The notes: generated by a model not told the origin, from the letters alone. A DNA stretch of 64,000 nt from Telmatactis stephensoni (GCA_029948255.1 JALIZF010001569.1:248001-312000); one strand, 5' to 3'; counted from the stretch's first letter, positions 29,820 to 41,609 are shown. A program made the numbers and translations.

Positions 29820-30565
29820 TGTGAAGTTGCAGAAAATATCCATACCCCAGCCTTGTCCAGAGTGAATTTGTAAATGGACCCCCTATCCATTTTTCTTCCA
29901 TACAAATTCTGTAAATTTGTTCTTTCTCTTACCACCCAGGCTTCCAGAATTTTTAATTTCCTCTGCAGTGAAGGTATGGATATTTTCTGGAGCTACACAA
30001 ACACATGATAATATGCCGTGATGAGTAGTGCAGGAGTTAAACAAAAAGCAATAGTTATTAAACCATTCAAATGAATACAACATATAGTCAAGAATTGCCA
30101 AAGAGTATAAATTTACACAACAATTCTATATGTTTGTTTTCATCTGCTAATGGTGTTAACTAATAAACTCAGTTGTTTCAAGCTATCACCATTTAGACAT
30201 ACATGTAAATATACAAAGTTCGAAAGCTAACATTCTAATATGAGAATATATTTTTGTCAAAAATGGAACCTACGTTTTGGGAGAGTCAGCTACATGTTCA
30301 GAACTTGATGAACAAGCTCAAGTTATGTAGTTTGTTCAGAGAAATCAGTTCTGAAAAAAAAAGAAATGAATTTTAAGGCTCGGATTGGAACTAGTAAGTG
30401 TTATTAAACGTCTTGTCAGAGGTAAGCAAAATAGCTAGTAAGTTATAATTCTGTAAATAAAAATAACTCAAGCTTGCAACGTAACTTAAAACTAAATGAA
30501 CTTAAAGTATGAAAGTACATTCCAGGGCATTTTATTTGAATATAATGCTTAAGAAGTGTGTTGTA

Positions 30566-30832
30566 CATATGCATAGCTGCCAACCCTCCCGGATAATCCG
30601 GGAGTCTCCAGATTTTGGGCCTCGTCTCCCGGTCTCCCGGATAAAGACCTAAATCTCCCGGATAATCGCTCGAACCCTAAAATCGCGGTCATTTTAACTG
30701 AAATATCGTCTATCCTTCTTGAAAAATCGTCTCCCCCCCCCCCCCCACTGAGCGTGAAAATCGACCCAATTCTAAGGAAAAAATGTTGATCTCCAGATAC
30801 GAAAGCCTTGGGGGTTGGCAGCTATGCATATG
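30566..30832. mobile_element. MITE with CATATGCATAGCTGCCAACC ends
   Basis: CATATGCATAGCTGCCAACC on the left matches GGTTGGCAGCTATGCATATG on the right. The interior has repeated TCTCCCGGAT phrases and a poly-C run. The GCTGCCAACCCTCCCGG end is one that I recall as widespread in animal genomes. It lies downstream of the unnamed gene but inside its bracketing inverted repeats. Confidence 0.8.
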
Positions 30833-31832
30833 ATAAAAATATATAATTAGTCTTTCACTGAAAAAAGTAGGTCGTATAAGCTTAATTCTTTTACTGCCTG
30901 TAAACTATAAAAATATTAAAATACTTTTTTACTTACCATAGAGGTGTAGTGATTCAATCCACCCTCGTAGAATGAAAGAAATTACAGGTCAATGCAGACA
31001 AACTATATTGTAATATTGGTAAAGAACAAAACCATATCCTCGCATCTCGAACCGCCGCCATTTTGTTTTCAAATTTATTCCCTCGTGAGGAATTCATCGT
31101 GGGGGGTCTTTCGCCTTCTTCGAACCAGGCCTTAATACACTCGAGTTCACGACGATACGATGGCTAGGTCACGTTGTTATTAATAACTCCGGTTTCGCCG
31201 TTGATAGTAATACGTTGATAGAGGGAAAGTTTTGCTACTGAGACTCGAGCGATACGTTTCTTTATTATGAGCCACGTAAAAACTGAAATTAATATAAATG
31301 ACTATCTAAATGTGGTGATTACAATAATAATATTCTTAACGTAGATTTTATGCATTTATACATTCGTATACAGTACAATAACAATGTAGATCAATAAACA
31401 AATGAAACTTACAATTATAATAAACAACTAACGAGGATACAATCATCAATAACCAAATACTAACAATCATTTAACTAAATCATACCTCTTTCCTCCGATT
31501 GACTTCGATTATACTTAAATTTCTTTGCTACGATATTTGCGTGAACGCCTCCAAATCAAAGGCACAAGGGACGCGAACATGATATGTTTACAAAAGGGAT
31601 TATGGTTAATTACATTCAAACTAAAATCGCTAAAATATGGGAAAAAATACAAATTCTTTGCAAATTTACAATGCAGTTATTCAGACTTAATGGTGATAAG
31701 CACTTTGGCCTGAATTTCTATAAAAGAGATGCTATTTGAGAGAAATTTGAAAATATGCAAATTAGTTATATGTATATATGTATATACTTGGCTTTCTCAG
31801 AATTTTTGCAAAACGCTATATATATAATACAA

Positions 31833-33202
31833 TTAATTATATCCATTTTGAAATCACTAACAAATCCTGCAATCTGATTGGTTAAAAAGTGTGCGATTTA
31901 TTCACAAATCGCATCTTTTTTGCTCTAAATCGCATCAATTTGAGCCATTAATCGCACCAATTTGAACAACCAATGAGATAGCAGGAAACATACATTCTGA
32001 CCAATCAGAACACAGAAAAAAATAAAGCCAATTAAAAGTATGACTAAAAAATTGAGGGGATTTTCTGGGGAAAGACAGGTGAAAGGCAAAACTTTTACAA
32101 GAAAATGGACAAAATTGAAAACTTACAGTTTCCAGTTGACGACAAAATTCTCCTCAGAGCTATACGAATAACTGTTGAGAATCATTGTCCTTCTAATCAT
32201 TCGACATTGGAAATGTCAAGCTATGTACAAACATATCATCAACAATCCAAGTACCGAGTCCATTGAAGTTCCTGCTTTTCAAGAACAAATGGTTTGCTTT
32301 CCAGTGACACAAGCCAGGATATCTCACAACGTAAATTTGTAGCTACCAACAAAAATACAAGCTGTTGAACTAAACAGTTCCTTGCTATTTACAACAACAA
32401 GACAAGAATCCTGTCGTCTTGAAATCGACATCAACAACATCGTTGACTGACACATGGCGCCCACAAATCTCGACAAACGACTGTAAAATTTCATTTTTAT
32501 CCATTTTCTTGTAAATCACTTCAGATAATTCGTTCTCCAAACAGGATGAGGAAAATATCGTGTAGTAAAATTAATTAAGACCATATTTCAGCATGCTTGA
32601 GGACGGCCAAAGAGCTGACATCGAAGATACATGCAAAAAGGCGTTTCTTGTCAAAATTACATTTCTCAGAGCACGTTTTATGCTAGTTCATGACTAAGAT
32701 GAATTCCATATATTCCAGCAAAGAGAAATATTATCCAAGTAGGTATCATCCAAGCTTCAATGCTGGTTTAGTATCCTAATTCAACGACTGAATTTTGTGT
32801 TTGTGGTCAAGGAATGGCGCCAAAGTCAGCCGCCGGCCAACCTGTTGCACAATAAACTTCTTCGCCAACAAACAGCAGAAAGAACCAATGAAGAAGACGA
32901 GACGAGCAGTTATCATCGACTCTGAAGGCCCACTCAACTGCAAAATCAGTTTTAGACTGATATTATAACTATGGACTAGCTGTCGTGAGCAGCATGCATT
33001 CGGTAAAGACAGTAATTTTGACGTGACGTAGTTTATGTGATGGTCACGTGAGCAAGGTTATAAATATTTGTGTAGTTTTATAACGATGTACAAACACTTG
33101 AAAACATATCTAATAAATATACCTGTCATTTCATTATCAAGTTATCACTATCCTATGTATTGCAAGTATTATTACTGTAGATTTCAAAATGGATATAATT
33201 AA
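31833..33202. mobile_element. ~1.4-kb inverted-repeat element with an inner inverted pair
   Basis: TTATATCCATTTTGAAATC at about 31837-31855 is mirrored by GATTTCAAAATGGATATAA at about 33180, part of a 23-bp inverted match. Near the left end AATCGCA phrases repeat several times. Inside, TTTACAAGAAAATGGACAAA (about 32095) and its inverse near 32500 form a second pair of about 37 bp. A short frame at 32104 (MDKIENLQFPVDDK) is open for about 53 codons, but I cannot assign it. Confidence 0.55.
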
Positions 33203-33203
33203 G

Positions 33204-33347
33204 TGGTAATTGAACTTCGTGTCGTGCAATTTTGGTCTGAAATCATACTTGTGATTAACAAATTGCACTCCCGCTACGCGGTCGTGCAATTTTGTAATCA
33301 CTCGTATGATTTCAGACCAAATTGCACTCCACTCAGTTCAATTACCA
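33204..33347. repeat. 144-bp hairpin repeat
   Basis: TGGTAATTGAAC at 33204 pairs with GTTCAATTACCA ending at 33347. TGCAATTTTGGTCTGAAATC pairs with GATTTCAGACCAAATTGCA. The phrase GTGCAATTT recurs inside. It directly abuts the right end of the preceding 1.4-kb element. Confidence 0.75.
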
Positions 33348-33871
33348 TTATATATAAAATTAATATATACATAATTATATATGATTAATTAATAATTAAT
33401 TAAGATAAGATCAAAATTAACCAAAACAACAAATAGTCATAGCAAATGACAATGGCAAAGACAGTGCATCAGTACGTCTGCCTCAAACAAGTGCCATAAT
33501 TGGAAAAGATTGTTAATCTTCAGCAAGAAGATTCAATACATCTTTTCCTTCGACTCGTACCTTGATACGCACTTGTTGTTCCGGTGGCAATTTGGAAATC
33601 TCTGGAATTTCCCAAAAAAGATTTACCATAACAGAGGTAAATTCACTCATGATTACAAATATGAGTATGCTGACAATTTGAGTGAATGTGCCTAACCATG
33701 ACTAACCTTGAAAGTCAAGACAATCAAAAATTGACCAATCAGAGTCCGAAACCAAATTCTGGTATCAGGATTGGTTTCCTTTTAAGACTTTTAAGATGCT
33801 TACAGCCCTCTCCCCTTCCTCCCAGAGCCTGTGAACTGACCCTCCCCTGACGAGAGTCTAATATCACTTAC

Positions 33872-33916
33872 GGCTTGGTTTTGTGCTGGTGTCTTTGTCG
33901 GTGCTTCTAGTGGTAT
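33872..33916 (-). CDS. Ser/Thr-rich mini-exon, copy C (45 nt)
   Basis: On the minus strand an acceptor TTTTCTACAG precedes and a consensus donor GTAAGTGATA follows a 45-nt exon. In phase 1 it reads TTRSTDKDTSTKP, with an initial residue completed from the previous exon. It is the last of three homologous minus-strand mini-exons. The length is a multiple of three, so it can be included or skipped without breaking the frame. It is probably part of a mucin-like or stalk region of a surface protein whose other exons I cannot identify. Confidence 0.6.
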
Positions 33917-34038
33917 CTGTAGAAAATAGAGACAAATAGGAAATTAAAGCATGATTTAATTAATATTAATTGATACATGCTTATAATATCATCTCAATCA
34001 CATTAGTACAAGTAAACAGTATGGCATATATCATTTAC

Positions 34039-34086
34039 GACTTGGTTTTGTGCTGGTTTCTTTGTTGGTGCTGCATATAGTGGTAT
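34039..34086 (-). CDS. Ser/Thr-rich mini-exon, copy B (48 nt)
   Basis: On the minus strand this exon follows the acceptor TTTTCTGCAG and precedes the donor GTAAATGATA, a slightly weaker donor than its neighbours'. In phase 1 it reads TTICSTNKETSTKP. It shares exon and intron sequence with copies A and C; copy starts are 151 and 167 bp apart, so exon and intron were duplicated together. Confidence 0.6.
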
Positions 34087-34189
34087 CTGCAGAAAATAGA
34101 AATATGAAAGCATTATTTAACTAATCTTGATGCATACTGATCATTTTATCTCAATCACTTTAGCACAAGTAAAAGCATATATCACTTAC

Positions 34190-34237
34190 GACTTGGTTTT
34201 GTGCTGGTGTCGGTTTTGGTGCTGCTAACTGGTATAT
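34190..34237 (-). CDS. Ser/Thr-rich mini-exon, copy A (48 nt)
   Basis: On the minus strand the acceptor CTTTCTACAG precedes and the donor GTAAGTGATA follows. In phase 1 the exon reads IPVSSTKTDTSTKPS. It is the most upstream of the three copies in the reading direction. The conserved core DTSTKPS is threonine/serine/proline-rich, suited to O-glycosylation. The gene's first and last exons are not visible. Confidence 0.6.
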
Positions 34238-34550
34238 CTGTAGAAAGTACTTAAAAATAGGAAAGCATGATTTAATTAATCTTATTATTCATACACTGTA
34301 CAAATCCTGATTTTCTGATTGGTCAGTTTGTACCACGTGACGTGTGGTTATGGCGTGACAACACGTCACGACGTAATAATAGCCGTGCTGTAAAGACTAA
34401 CACTGAACGGCTACAAAGCAGAGTGAGAAAGAAAAAAATGTCCCTGGTGATAAATTTGAGGGTTTTTCGAAAAAGAGAAGATTAACAAGCATATTTAAAA
34501 CAAACAGAAGACTGCTTGGCGTACCTATTTTTAAGGTCAACTCCATCCTT

Positions 34551-34746
34551 GGAGACCCAGGGCGTCAGGGAGGGGGGAGGTGAGCGGAGGGGAAAGGAAA
34601 GAGGGGGAAAAGGACGCCCTGGGCTTTAGACTACCCCTAACTACTGCCTCAAGACAAGTTAGGGTTAGTCAAAAGCCCAGGGCGTCCTTTTCCCCTCTTT
34701 CCTTTCCCTTCCGCTCCCCTCCCCCCTCTCTGACGCCCTGGGTCTC
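34551..34746. mobile_element. Foldback element with ~75-bp arms (GACCCAGGGCGTCAG ends)
   Basis: GAGACCCAGGGCGTCAGGGA to AAGGACGCCCTGGGCTTT (34552-34632) is repeated inverted as AAAGCCCAGGGCGTCCTTTT to CTGACGCCCTGGGTCTC (34672-34746). The loop contains the internal pair CTAACT/AGTTAG. Arms are purine-rich on one strand, with runs of GGGGAAAGG type. Confidence 0.85.
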
Positions 34747-35075
34747 TTCATTAAAGTTTTTTAGAGTAAGCTTACTGAGATCAACATATTTCACTGGCTT
34801 GAAAACAGAGTTCGTGGCTTTCCAAATTCATCTTAATATTTACCGTTTTTGTGGCTACAGCCTCGTAGAGGCAGTAGCCGTACTATGTCATCGTGCGTGT
34901 AAGTAAGTCCGTAACACCACAGGAAGCCCAATTGTTATTTTCGGGATCCCTCGGAACCAATCAGCATTCGACCAAACAACTTTGGTCTCGTGGCGGCGAG
35001 TTCTAGGTAAGTTAAAGTTAATATTCTTTAGAAATTTAAGGAAATTTCATTTACCAAAGCTTTTTGGCGTACGTT

Positions 35076-35450
35076 ATGAGTGCTATTCAGCCGTTGACTC
35101 GATATTTTACCGATATATCGCACATATTCCAACTAAAGAGAGAGCTTCCAAGATACCTCATGGTTGGAGGGAAGTCAAGTTTACTGGTACATAAACATCA
35201 AATAATGAAGCGAAGCATGACATTTATTGCAGCAAATGTTCACATGAAGTGTTCTTTTAGTCTTCTTCATGTTTTAGGTCAATGTTTATGTCCAAAGTCT
35301 GACCTGCTGCGACCAGCGAGACAGCGTTTCTACGCGACGGCTGATTTGCCTCAACTAGTACCGATACGAAACAAAGGACACAAAGGTGTAGCAGAAGAAA
35401 ACTACGAAAATCCCTTATTGAAGGGAAAACAACTAAACAATCCCTCATGA
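35076..35450 (+). CDS. Unrecognised open frame, possibly a gene 5' end
   Basis: From ATG at 35076 (MSAIQPLTRYFTDISH) the frame is open for 124 codons to TGA at about 35450. It contains the segment LLRPARQRFYATADLPQL, whose Arg-rich, RFYAT style recalls a mitochondrial presequence cleavage region. A 5' noncoding exon with a good donor (TCTAG|GTAAGT, about 35010) lies upstream. TTCATGTTTTAG near 35277 could be an acceptor, so part of the frame may be intron. No homologue is recognised. Confidence 0.3.
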   Translation: MSAIQPLTRYFTDISHIFQLKRELPRYLMVGGKSSLLVHKHQIMKRSMTFIAANVHMKCSFSLLHVLGQCLCPKSDLLRPARQRFYATADLPQLVPIRNKGHKGVAEENYENPLLKGKQLNNPS

Positions 35451-35981
35451 TCATTGAAGGGAAAAATAGACAATCCCTCACAAATATTCTTTTACATGTT
35501 TTATATTTGATATAGTTATAAATTAGATTTATTATGCATGTTCCAGTTCATCACAATAATGTTATCATTTCTGTTCTCAAAAATGTTTTTTTATTTTGTA
35601 TTGTTCAACTTTTAAAATATCATGACTATTTTTTCCTCTAACAAATAGTCTTTTACATAAGTTTTATATTTGATATTGTTATCATTTAGATTTATTATGT
35701 ATGTTCCAGTTCATCACAGTAAAGTGATTATCACGTCCGTTCTCAAAAATGTTTTATATCTTATTTGATATTTCCCATAGAGTACCAAAGTATGACATAT
35801 AAATTTTTGGGATTTTTTAAATCTTACTCCTTCGTTCTGATAGAAACAAGAGAAAAGAAATGAAAAACATCTGCTTGCATATTTCAACACTCAGGGTTTG
35901 GGTCCACAGATGCTCAGCAGTACTCACTCACAGCTACTGTAGGCTGTAGACACATGCGTCTGGCAGACGCCTATTTTTTAG

Positions 35982-36129
35982 ACTGGTTATCCAAAACCTA
36001 TCTCATAGAAAGTTTACAAAGTCTGTGAGTGTCGCCACAAGTTCTCTCAGATGGGGTAAAGAAATTTTATCAGGAATCGAAGAAAGCGCCAAACTACTTC
36101 TTGCACCAGAGTTTAGCAGCGTTTCAACC
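35982..36129 (+). CDS. Candidate internal exon, unrecognised
   Basis: After an acceptor CCTATTTTTTAG the sequence is open for 49 codons (SVATSSLRWGKEILSGIEES and LLLAPEFSSVST are readable) up to a consensus donor ACC|GTAAGT. The other two frames have stops. It may continue the gene suggested at 35076, but I do not recognise the product. Confidence 0.35.
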
Positions 36130-36195
36130 GTAAGTCGCCAGTTTAAACCAATATCCAAAACTCCAGCTATAATTTTCTTTACCTTTCACTAACAG

Positions 36196-36280
36196 AGTTT
36201 CAGTAGGACTCATTGCTGAATCACTTTTAACATTCCAAAAAGTAATTCTGGATTATAGGGATGATTTCAATTTCACAAGA
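36196..36280 (+). CDS. Candidate internal exon, unrecognised
   Basis: Between the acceptor TTTCACTAACAG and the donor AGA|GTAAGT an open frame reads VGLIAESLLTFQKVILDYRD with DFNFTR at the end. Joining it directly to the candidate exon at 35982-36129 puts it out of frame. One of the two calls, or an intervening exon, must therefore differ, or the locus is decayed. Confidence 0.3.
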
Positions 36281-36494
36281 GTAAGTTGTAAACATGGATT
36301 CTGAGAACTGTTTATTATCTTTAATCTAAAGTTCTTGTATCACGGTAATTTTCCAGTAGCTTTCTTTTGAAAAGTATATTTTGTATTAAAACTACCAAAT
36401 GCTATTAAACTAATTTTGGGTGACTTGAGTTATTTCTAGTGATCTTAGATGTGTACAGCACCCGAAATGATGAGTGTTGTCCAATACACACGAA

Positions 36495-36835
36495 TCGAGT
36501 CGATTCGTAACTGGTGGTTTACGATTCGTAAATTGTGAACTTCATTGAAATGCATTGCAGACTGAGTACAGGTTATTGGTATGCATAAAACATGAATAAT
36601 TACACCAAGGGATAATGAATATTTACGTAATGGTAAAGATGGTTTGCGAATGGCATCTCATTATCGATTCGTTTAAATGGATTGTGCATTCCTGTGTCGC
36701 GCACATGCGCAGATGGGTATATAGTGGACTTAGACTCTGGCAGACTCAAAGCTGCTCGAAGGGGGACTGTCATTTCGTACGATTCGTCAAAGGGGTTTAC
36801 GAATCGTGCATTTCATAGTCGATTCGAGTAAATGG
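36495..36835. repeat. Repeat rich in CGATTCGT/ACGAATCG motifs
   Basis: The motif ACGAATCG or its inverse CGATTCGT, with one-base variants, occurs about seven times between 36495 and 36830, including the near-palindrome CGAATCGAGTCGATTCG at the left end and GTCGATTCGAG at the right end. It is probably an inverted-repeat element of about 340 bp. Confidence 0.5.
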
Positions 36836-37319
36836 TGAGAATAAGTTAAATTTTACGCTGAATTGGTTTTAGTGGAACTGGACCGACTTGAGTAAAGCAT
36901 GTTAACCATCTGGGATGTTGATGTGTGGTACTTTTTAAATACTGTTTTTAACATGCATTCCTTGAGAGAATGAGCTAGAATTTAGTTTCATTTTGATCAC
37001 ATAGTATATTTCAGCTCAATCCTACTTGTTTAGAAGGTTTGAAGGAGTAGAAAGCTCAGAAAATAAAAATCTAAATAATTTAATAAAGTCAAGTGTTCAT
37101 GGTTTGAGTGTCCTCACTGTTAGCTTATATTAAAGTTTGTTTTTGTAGAAAATAAATTTAAATTGATATAAAAGTTGTTTAAAACGTAAGATATCGAAAT
37201 TATTTGTCAAAATAGTCTGCTTTTGGAGACGTAACGATGAAAATCACTGATCTTGTATCGTAATACGTTGCGAAACGAGACAGCTTGAAGAGCGATATTA
37301 CTCTTTATATAATAATTGA

Positions 37320-37600
37320 CATATTACGCGCGCTCTGATTGGTCGAACAACCATGTGTGATTAGAGTACACACACATAGATGGCGTCATCGAATCTTACG
37401 CGCGCTCTGATTGGTTGGAATGTTTCGATAAATATTATATAAAACAGATAGATTACAGTGGGCTGATTTTTATCTTTTTTTTTTTTTTTTTTAATGCACA
37501 GGTGAGCAGCACAAACGAACAACAATGCTTTCCGTAAGTTTTGTAAAACTTTATTACTCCGACGTGTTTTCGTCTGTAATTAACAGACTTCATCAGGCAT
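37320..37600. repeat. Duplicated ACGCGCGCTCTGATTGGT phrase, poly-T and LINE-like tail
   Basis: TTACGCGCGCTCTGATTGGT occurs twice (about 37324 and 37394). A T-run follows at about 37479-37492, then CGACGTGTTTTCGTCTGTAA and AGACTTCATCAGGCATTTTA. CGTCTGTAATTAACAGAC can fold. This end resembles tails of non-LTR or Penelope-like copies, but the family is not assigned. Confidence 0.35.
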
Positions 37601-38645
37601 TTTACAAATGAGTGTATTACAACTGTTTGTATGGACTATTCTCAGGAAATTACAAAACATACAAACCTGTTGTAGCAGGAAAACACGTAAAAATACGCTT
37701 CCCCTTACTACCACCATGAAACATAAGGCGTTTTTAGTTCTCCTTGATTGGCTCTCTTCGGCCTGTTGGCATAATTTTTTAATGAACTAGTTAAATGCAT
37801 TATCCTTTTTTATGATACTACACTATAACTTTAACTATCATATGTAGTATGACAGACACATAATACAATAATAGAAAGATAGCACTCAAGCTATGAAGAA
37901 TTAATGTAGGGACAATTTCAAAATACGACAGAAAACAGCACAACAAGGGCTCTAGTGTTGTAACATGTTAAATCAAATGAGCCCTGTGGCTAACTCGTGG
38001 ATACTAATTGAGCTGTACTTGAGTTGCATTGCATTTCAGAGAATGTATTATTTGTCGTATAATTTAAACTTTTCTTTTTTGTATAAACAAGACACTCAAC
38101 ACGAGACATTGGTTGTGGTCACACTAGGACAATTAAACTTTAGTTTGTGACAAGTTAACTTTAGTTAGGAATTTTTTTAATGTGACCGATCTTAAGTTAA
38201 GTTTAACTATAATTAAAAAGTTCGGGCGGCGATTTAACACTACTAGCCTAACTAAAGCAGATGCATGGGTTAACTAGTTAAGATGAGACAAGATAACAAG
38301 AACCAATCACAAGAATGTATTTGACAGGTAAGTGTTTATAGTGTCGCAACAAATAAACTACGTCTAGTTTGAATCTTTTTTTAAAGGTTTGTAATTGCTG
38401 CGAGCCACCAGGCGAGCAGCGACACTAATCTTTGAGTGACCGGGATCCCTGTGTTACGCCAGGCAAGAAAAATCTCGATTTTTGTGGAGCTTGAGGCTAT
38501 GAATGTATGTTTAGATGATTTCGTGAGCACACAGTGCAGTCGTTCAGCGGCAATTGCATGAAAGCACATTGTCTTGTCAGTATTATCGCCGACTCTTCGA
38601 TTCTCGAATAGGTAAGTTTAAAGTGTTCTTGTTCGTTGTTTATCC

Positions 38646-41609
38646 ATGTCAAACCCAAACCTATTTATTAGTGGGAGCATTCATCAAGGTCATGAGCAGT
38701 TTAGTGACATTTCGAGGGGAAGGCAATGTTCTTTTATGAGTTTTTCAGCGCTGTTGTCTGCTCAGAGTCTACCGATCGAACGCTGGAATACCGCCATCGT
38801 TGACCAAATTCTTGTCGAAGGTGACTCCATGTATTTGAATGCCCTTGAAAGACAGACGATCCCAGACACAGAAACGTTGTCGCTGAATTTCCTGCCCGAT
38901 ACAGCTCGCTGTTCTTCTGTCATCGCGACAACTACAAAATCAAACCAATCGCTCACTGAAGCAACTACTATACCAAACCAATCGCCCATTGAGGCACAAA
39001 ACAATGACCAATCACCTATCATGGTGACAAATATTGATCTACCCGTTGTGGTGGAGCCCACTGAGGCACAAATCAAACCAATTAACCCATTGTGGTTGAT
39101 AAAATACAAGGAATTCTATCAGGGAAGAATTACGCGTGAGGAGCACGAAAACGAGGCTCCATACTTAGATTTACATTCGGCTTTGATGAATGCTTTCAGT
39201 GACAGTGATTTCGCATTTATAATATTAGAAGGCTATATTATGGCGTTGATTAAGACTGTAGATTGTATATATTTGTTTGATTCACATGCACGCAACTGTT
39301 TTGGTATGCCTGATTTAAATGGCACTGCTGTTGTTATGAAGTGTGCTAATATCTCTGAGCTAAAACATTATTTATGCTCTCTTTCACTTCACTTGAATAG
39401 TGAAGTATTTGAAATTGTACCAGTTGACTTTGAAATTCAAAACATTGAACCTCGTGTCACTTGTGTACGGAATTCAAAAACAAACAAGACCAAAGAGTCT
39501 GAAATTCAAAGACAGAATAGGCTTCAAAAAGCCAGAGAATATAAGAAAAGAAAAAATTTAGAAGAAACTGAAACTGTAAGGCAAACTAGATTGAGTAAGG
39601 TTAATGCCTGTAATAAAAGACACCTTTCCCAAGAAACTGAATCCGAAAGACAAGTCAGGTTAGAGAAAATGAATGCCTGTAATAAAAGACGCCTTTCCCA
39701 AGAAACTGAATCTGAAAGACAAGTCAGGTTAGAGAAAATGAATGCCTGTAATAAAAGACGCCTTTCCCAAGAAACTGAATCTGAAAGACAAGTCAGGTTA
39801 GAGAAAATGAATGCCTGTTTTAAAAAACGAGTTTTACAAGAAACTGAAACTGAAAAACAAACAAGGTTAGTGAAAAAAAATGCCTGTCAAAAAAGAAGAA
39901 GATCAAACAATGAGGCACATACTGACAAAAGTAAACGGCAAAAGACTGAAGAAGTTATTTCTCAAAAGGATTATCTTAATGAATTTGATGATACCCAATA
40001 TGGTCCATTGCATGAACAAATTTGGGCAAAGTCCAACATGTTGAAGTTCCATTGCTCAGTGGAATTATCAGTTTCCCAGTGTACTGTTTGCCATGAAGCA
40101 TGGCCATTGAAATCAAAACCTAGGTCACCAGATACTTATATCTGCTCACGATGTTCTAGGGATAAGAAATCCCCTAAGAAGTTTTCAGAGGAAAATTCTA
40201 TGATCCCTTCTCCAATCCCACCTCAGTTACAGGGATTGACTCAAATAGAAGAGATGTTGATTGCTCGTGCTTTGCCAATAATGAGAGTTTATATTAAACC
40301 TGGAGGCCAGAGAGGTTTTTCTGGACATTGTATTAATTTGCCACAAAATGTCAATGAGCTTGCTTCTTCATTACCAAGGTATCCCAAAGATCTCTCTGTT
40401 ATTATTGTGAAAGTGAAAGGAAGAGATAATACTTTTAAAGATGTTAATGTCAGAAGACAAAGAGTCCTTGATGCTTTATCTTGGCTTACACAAAATAATC
40501 CTTATTATAAAGATGTAGAAGTAGATACCCAAGCATTAAGTTCTTTGCCTGTTAATGGAGTACCTTCTGACTTATTAACTGTTGAGACTAATGACAACAT
40601 AACTGATGAAACTATTGAACCAGATGTGGGTCCACCCACTGATAATCCATCTGAAAACACGGTGTATGATGAGTCCACTGAAATGAGTAGTTTTTTACCA
40701 GTTGCTGAACAACAACAGCAAGAATTAGATACTATTAGAAATCAGCTATCAGCTGAAGAACCAATGTCTTGGCCTAGTGTTGAAGAACAGCCACTGAATG
40801 AATATCAAACCCCATACCTTGCCACTATGGCATTCCCCACTCTTTTCCCTGATGGAAAGGGAGATCCAACCAATCAAGCACTGTTAAGAGATGTGCCTCT
40901 TCCAGAGCGAATTAAGCATCTTATTAAATATGCTGAAAGAAGTGATGGTAAATGGATATACCAGTTTGCTAGCCATCCTAGGTTTTCTTATTGGGCTTTT
41001 AATATGATTCTCAGAAAAAGAACATTGCAACAGAGTGGGATATTTCTTAAGCAAAATCCCGGTGAAGCTCATCTTACAATTGAGGAATTACGGGAAATGG
41101 CTGAAAGTAATCATTCAGCTGCCTTTATGTCTAAAGTATCTAGGTATGTTTCCAATATTGCTGGTACTAATGCATACTGGCACAGAGTAAAAGAAGACCT
41201 GAAAGCAATAGTTACCAATGTTGGAACTCCAACATTTTTTTTTACCTTTTCATCGGCTGATATGCATTGGCCTGAACTGCATGCTATTTTTGGAGATAAT
41301 GACAATATGACTAGTGAGGTTAGAAGAATGAATGTCATCAATAATCCACATATTGTTGACTGGTTTTTCACTCAGAGAGTAGAGAGTTTTGTTAAGTACT
41401 GGTTGTATGATACACTTGATGCTAAGTGGCACTGGTATAGGTTTGAGTACCAAGGTAGAGGTAGCATCCATTGTCACGGTACAGCTAAGCTCAACAATGA
41501 CCCAGGGTTGTGTCAGTTGACAGCTACTGCTTTGAAAGGTTTCTTAGCCCAGAAGTACAAAGATGAACATGATGTTCTTGATACTGACAGAACTGGACCA
41601 GGATATTGA
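38646..41609 (+). pseudogene. Helitron protein N-terminal half: cysteine protease, repeats, HUH Rep domain
   Basis: ATG at 38646 opens 987 residues. Residues 1-270 look like an OTU/UL36-type cysteine protease: Cys28 in [11 protein letters not shown] and an Asp212-Ser-His214 box in YLFDSHARN followed by GTAVVM. Residues about 320-420 are tandem 23-residue units. A cysteine-rich [14 protein letters not shown] motif follows. The Helitron-like N domain begins near [14 protein letters not shown] (about residue 720) and ends with [14 protein letters not shown] and the HUH motif GRGSIHCHG (His942-Cys-His944). The frame ends in TGA at 41607-41609. The continuation of the same protein, from [14 protein letters not shown] onward, is one frame away. 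A small indel near 41560-41600 has therefore split the Rep domain between the HUH motif and its tyrosines. The part present looks otherwise well preserved. Confidence 0.85.
39603..39900 (+). repeat. In-frame 69-bp coding tandem repeat
   Basis: Units start at 39603, 39672, 39741, 39810 and 39879, an exact 69-bp period, each encoding 23 residues like [19 protein letters not shown]. The second and third units are almost identical at DNA level while the outer ones have diverged, so the inner units were homogenised recently. The Arg/Lys-Glu pattern suggests a charged helix between the protease and Rep domains. Confidence 0.9.

Noticed and set aside
34580..34906. Open frame of 108 codons
   Set aside because: It spans both arms of the purine-rich foldback and has low-complexity composition.
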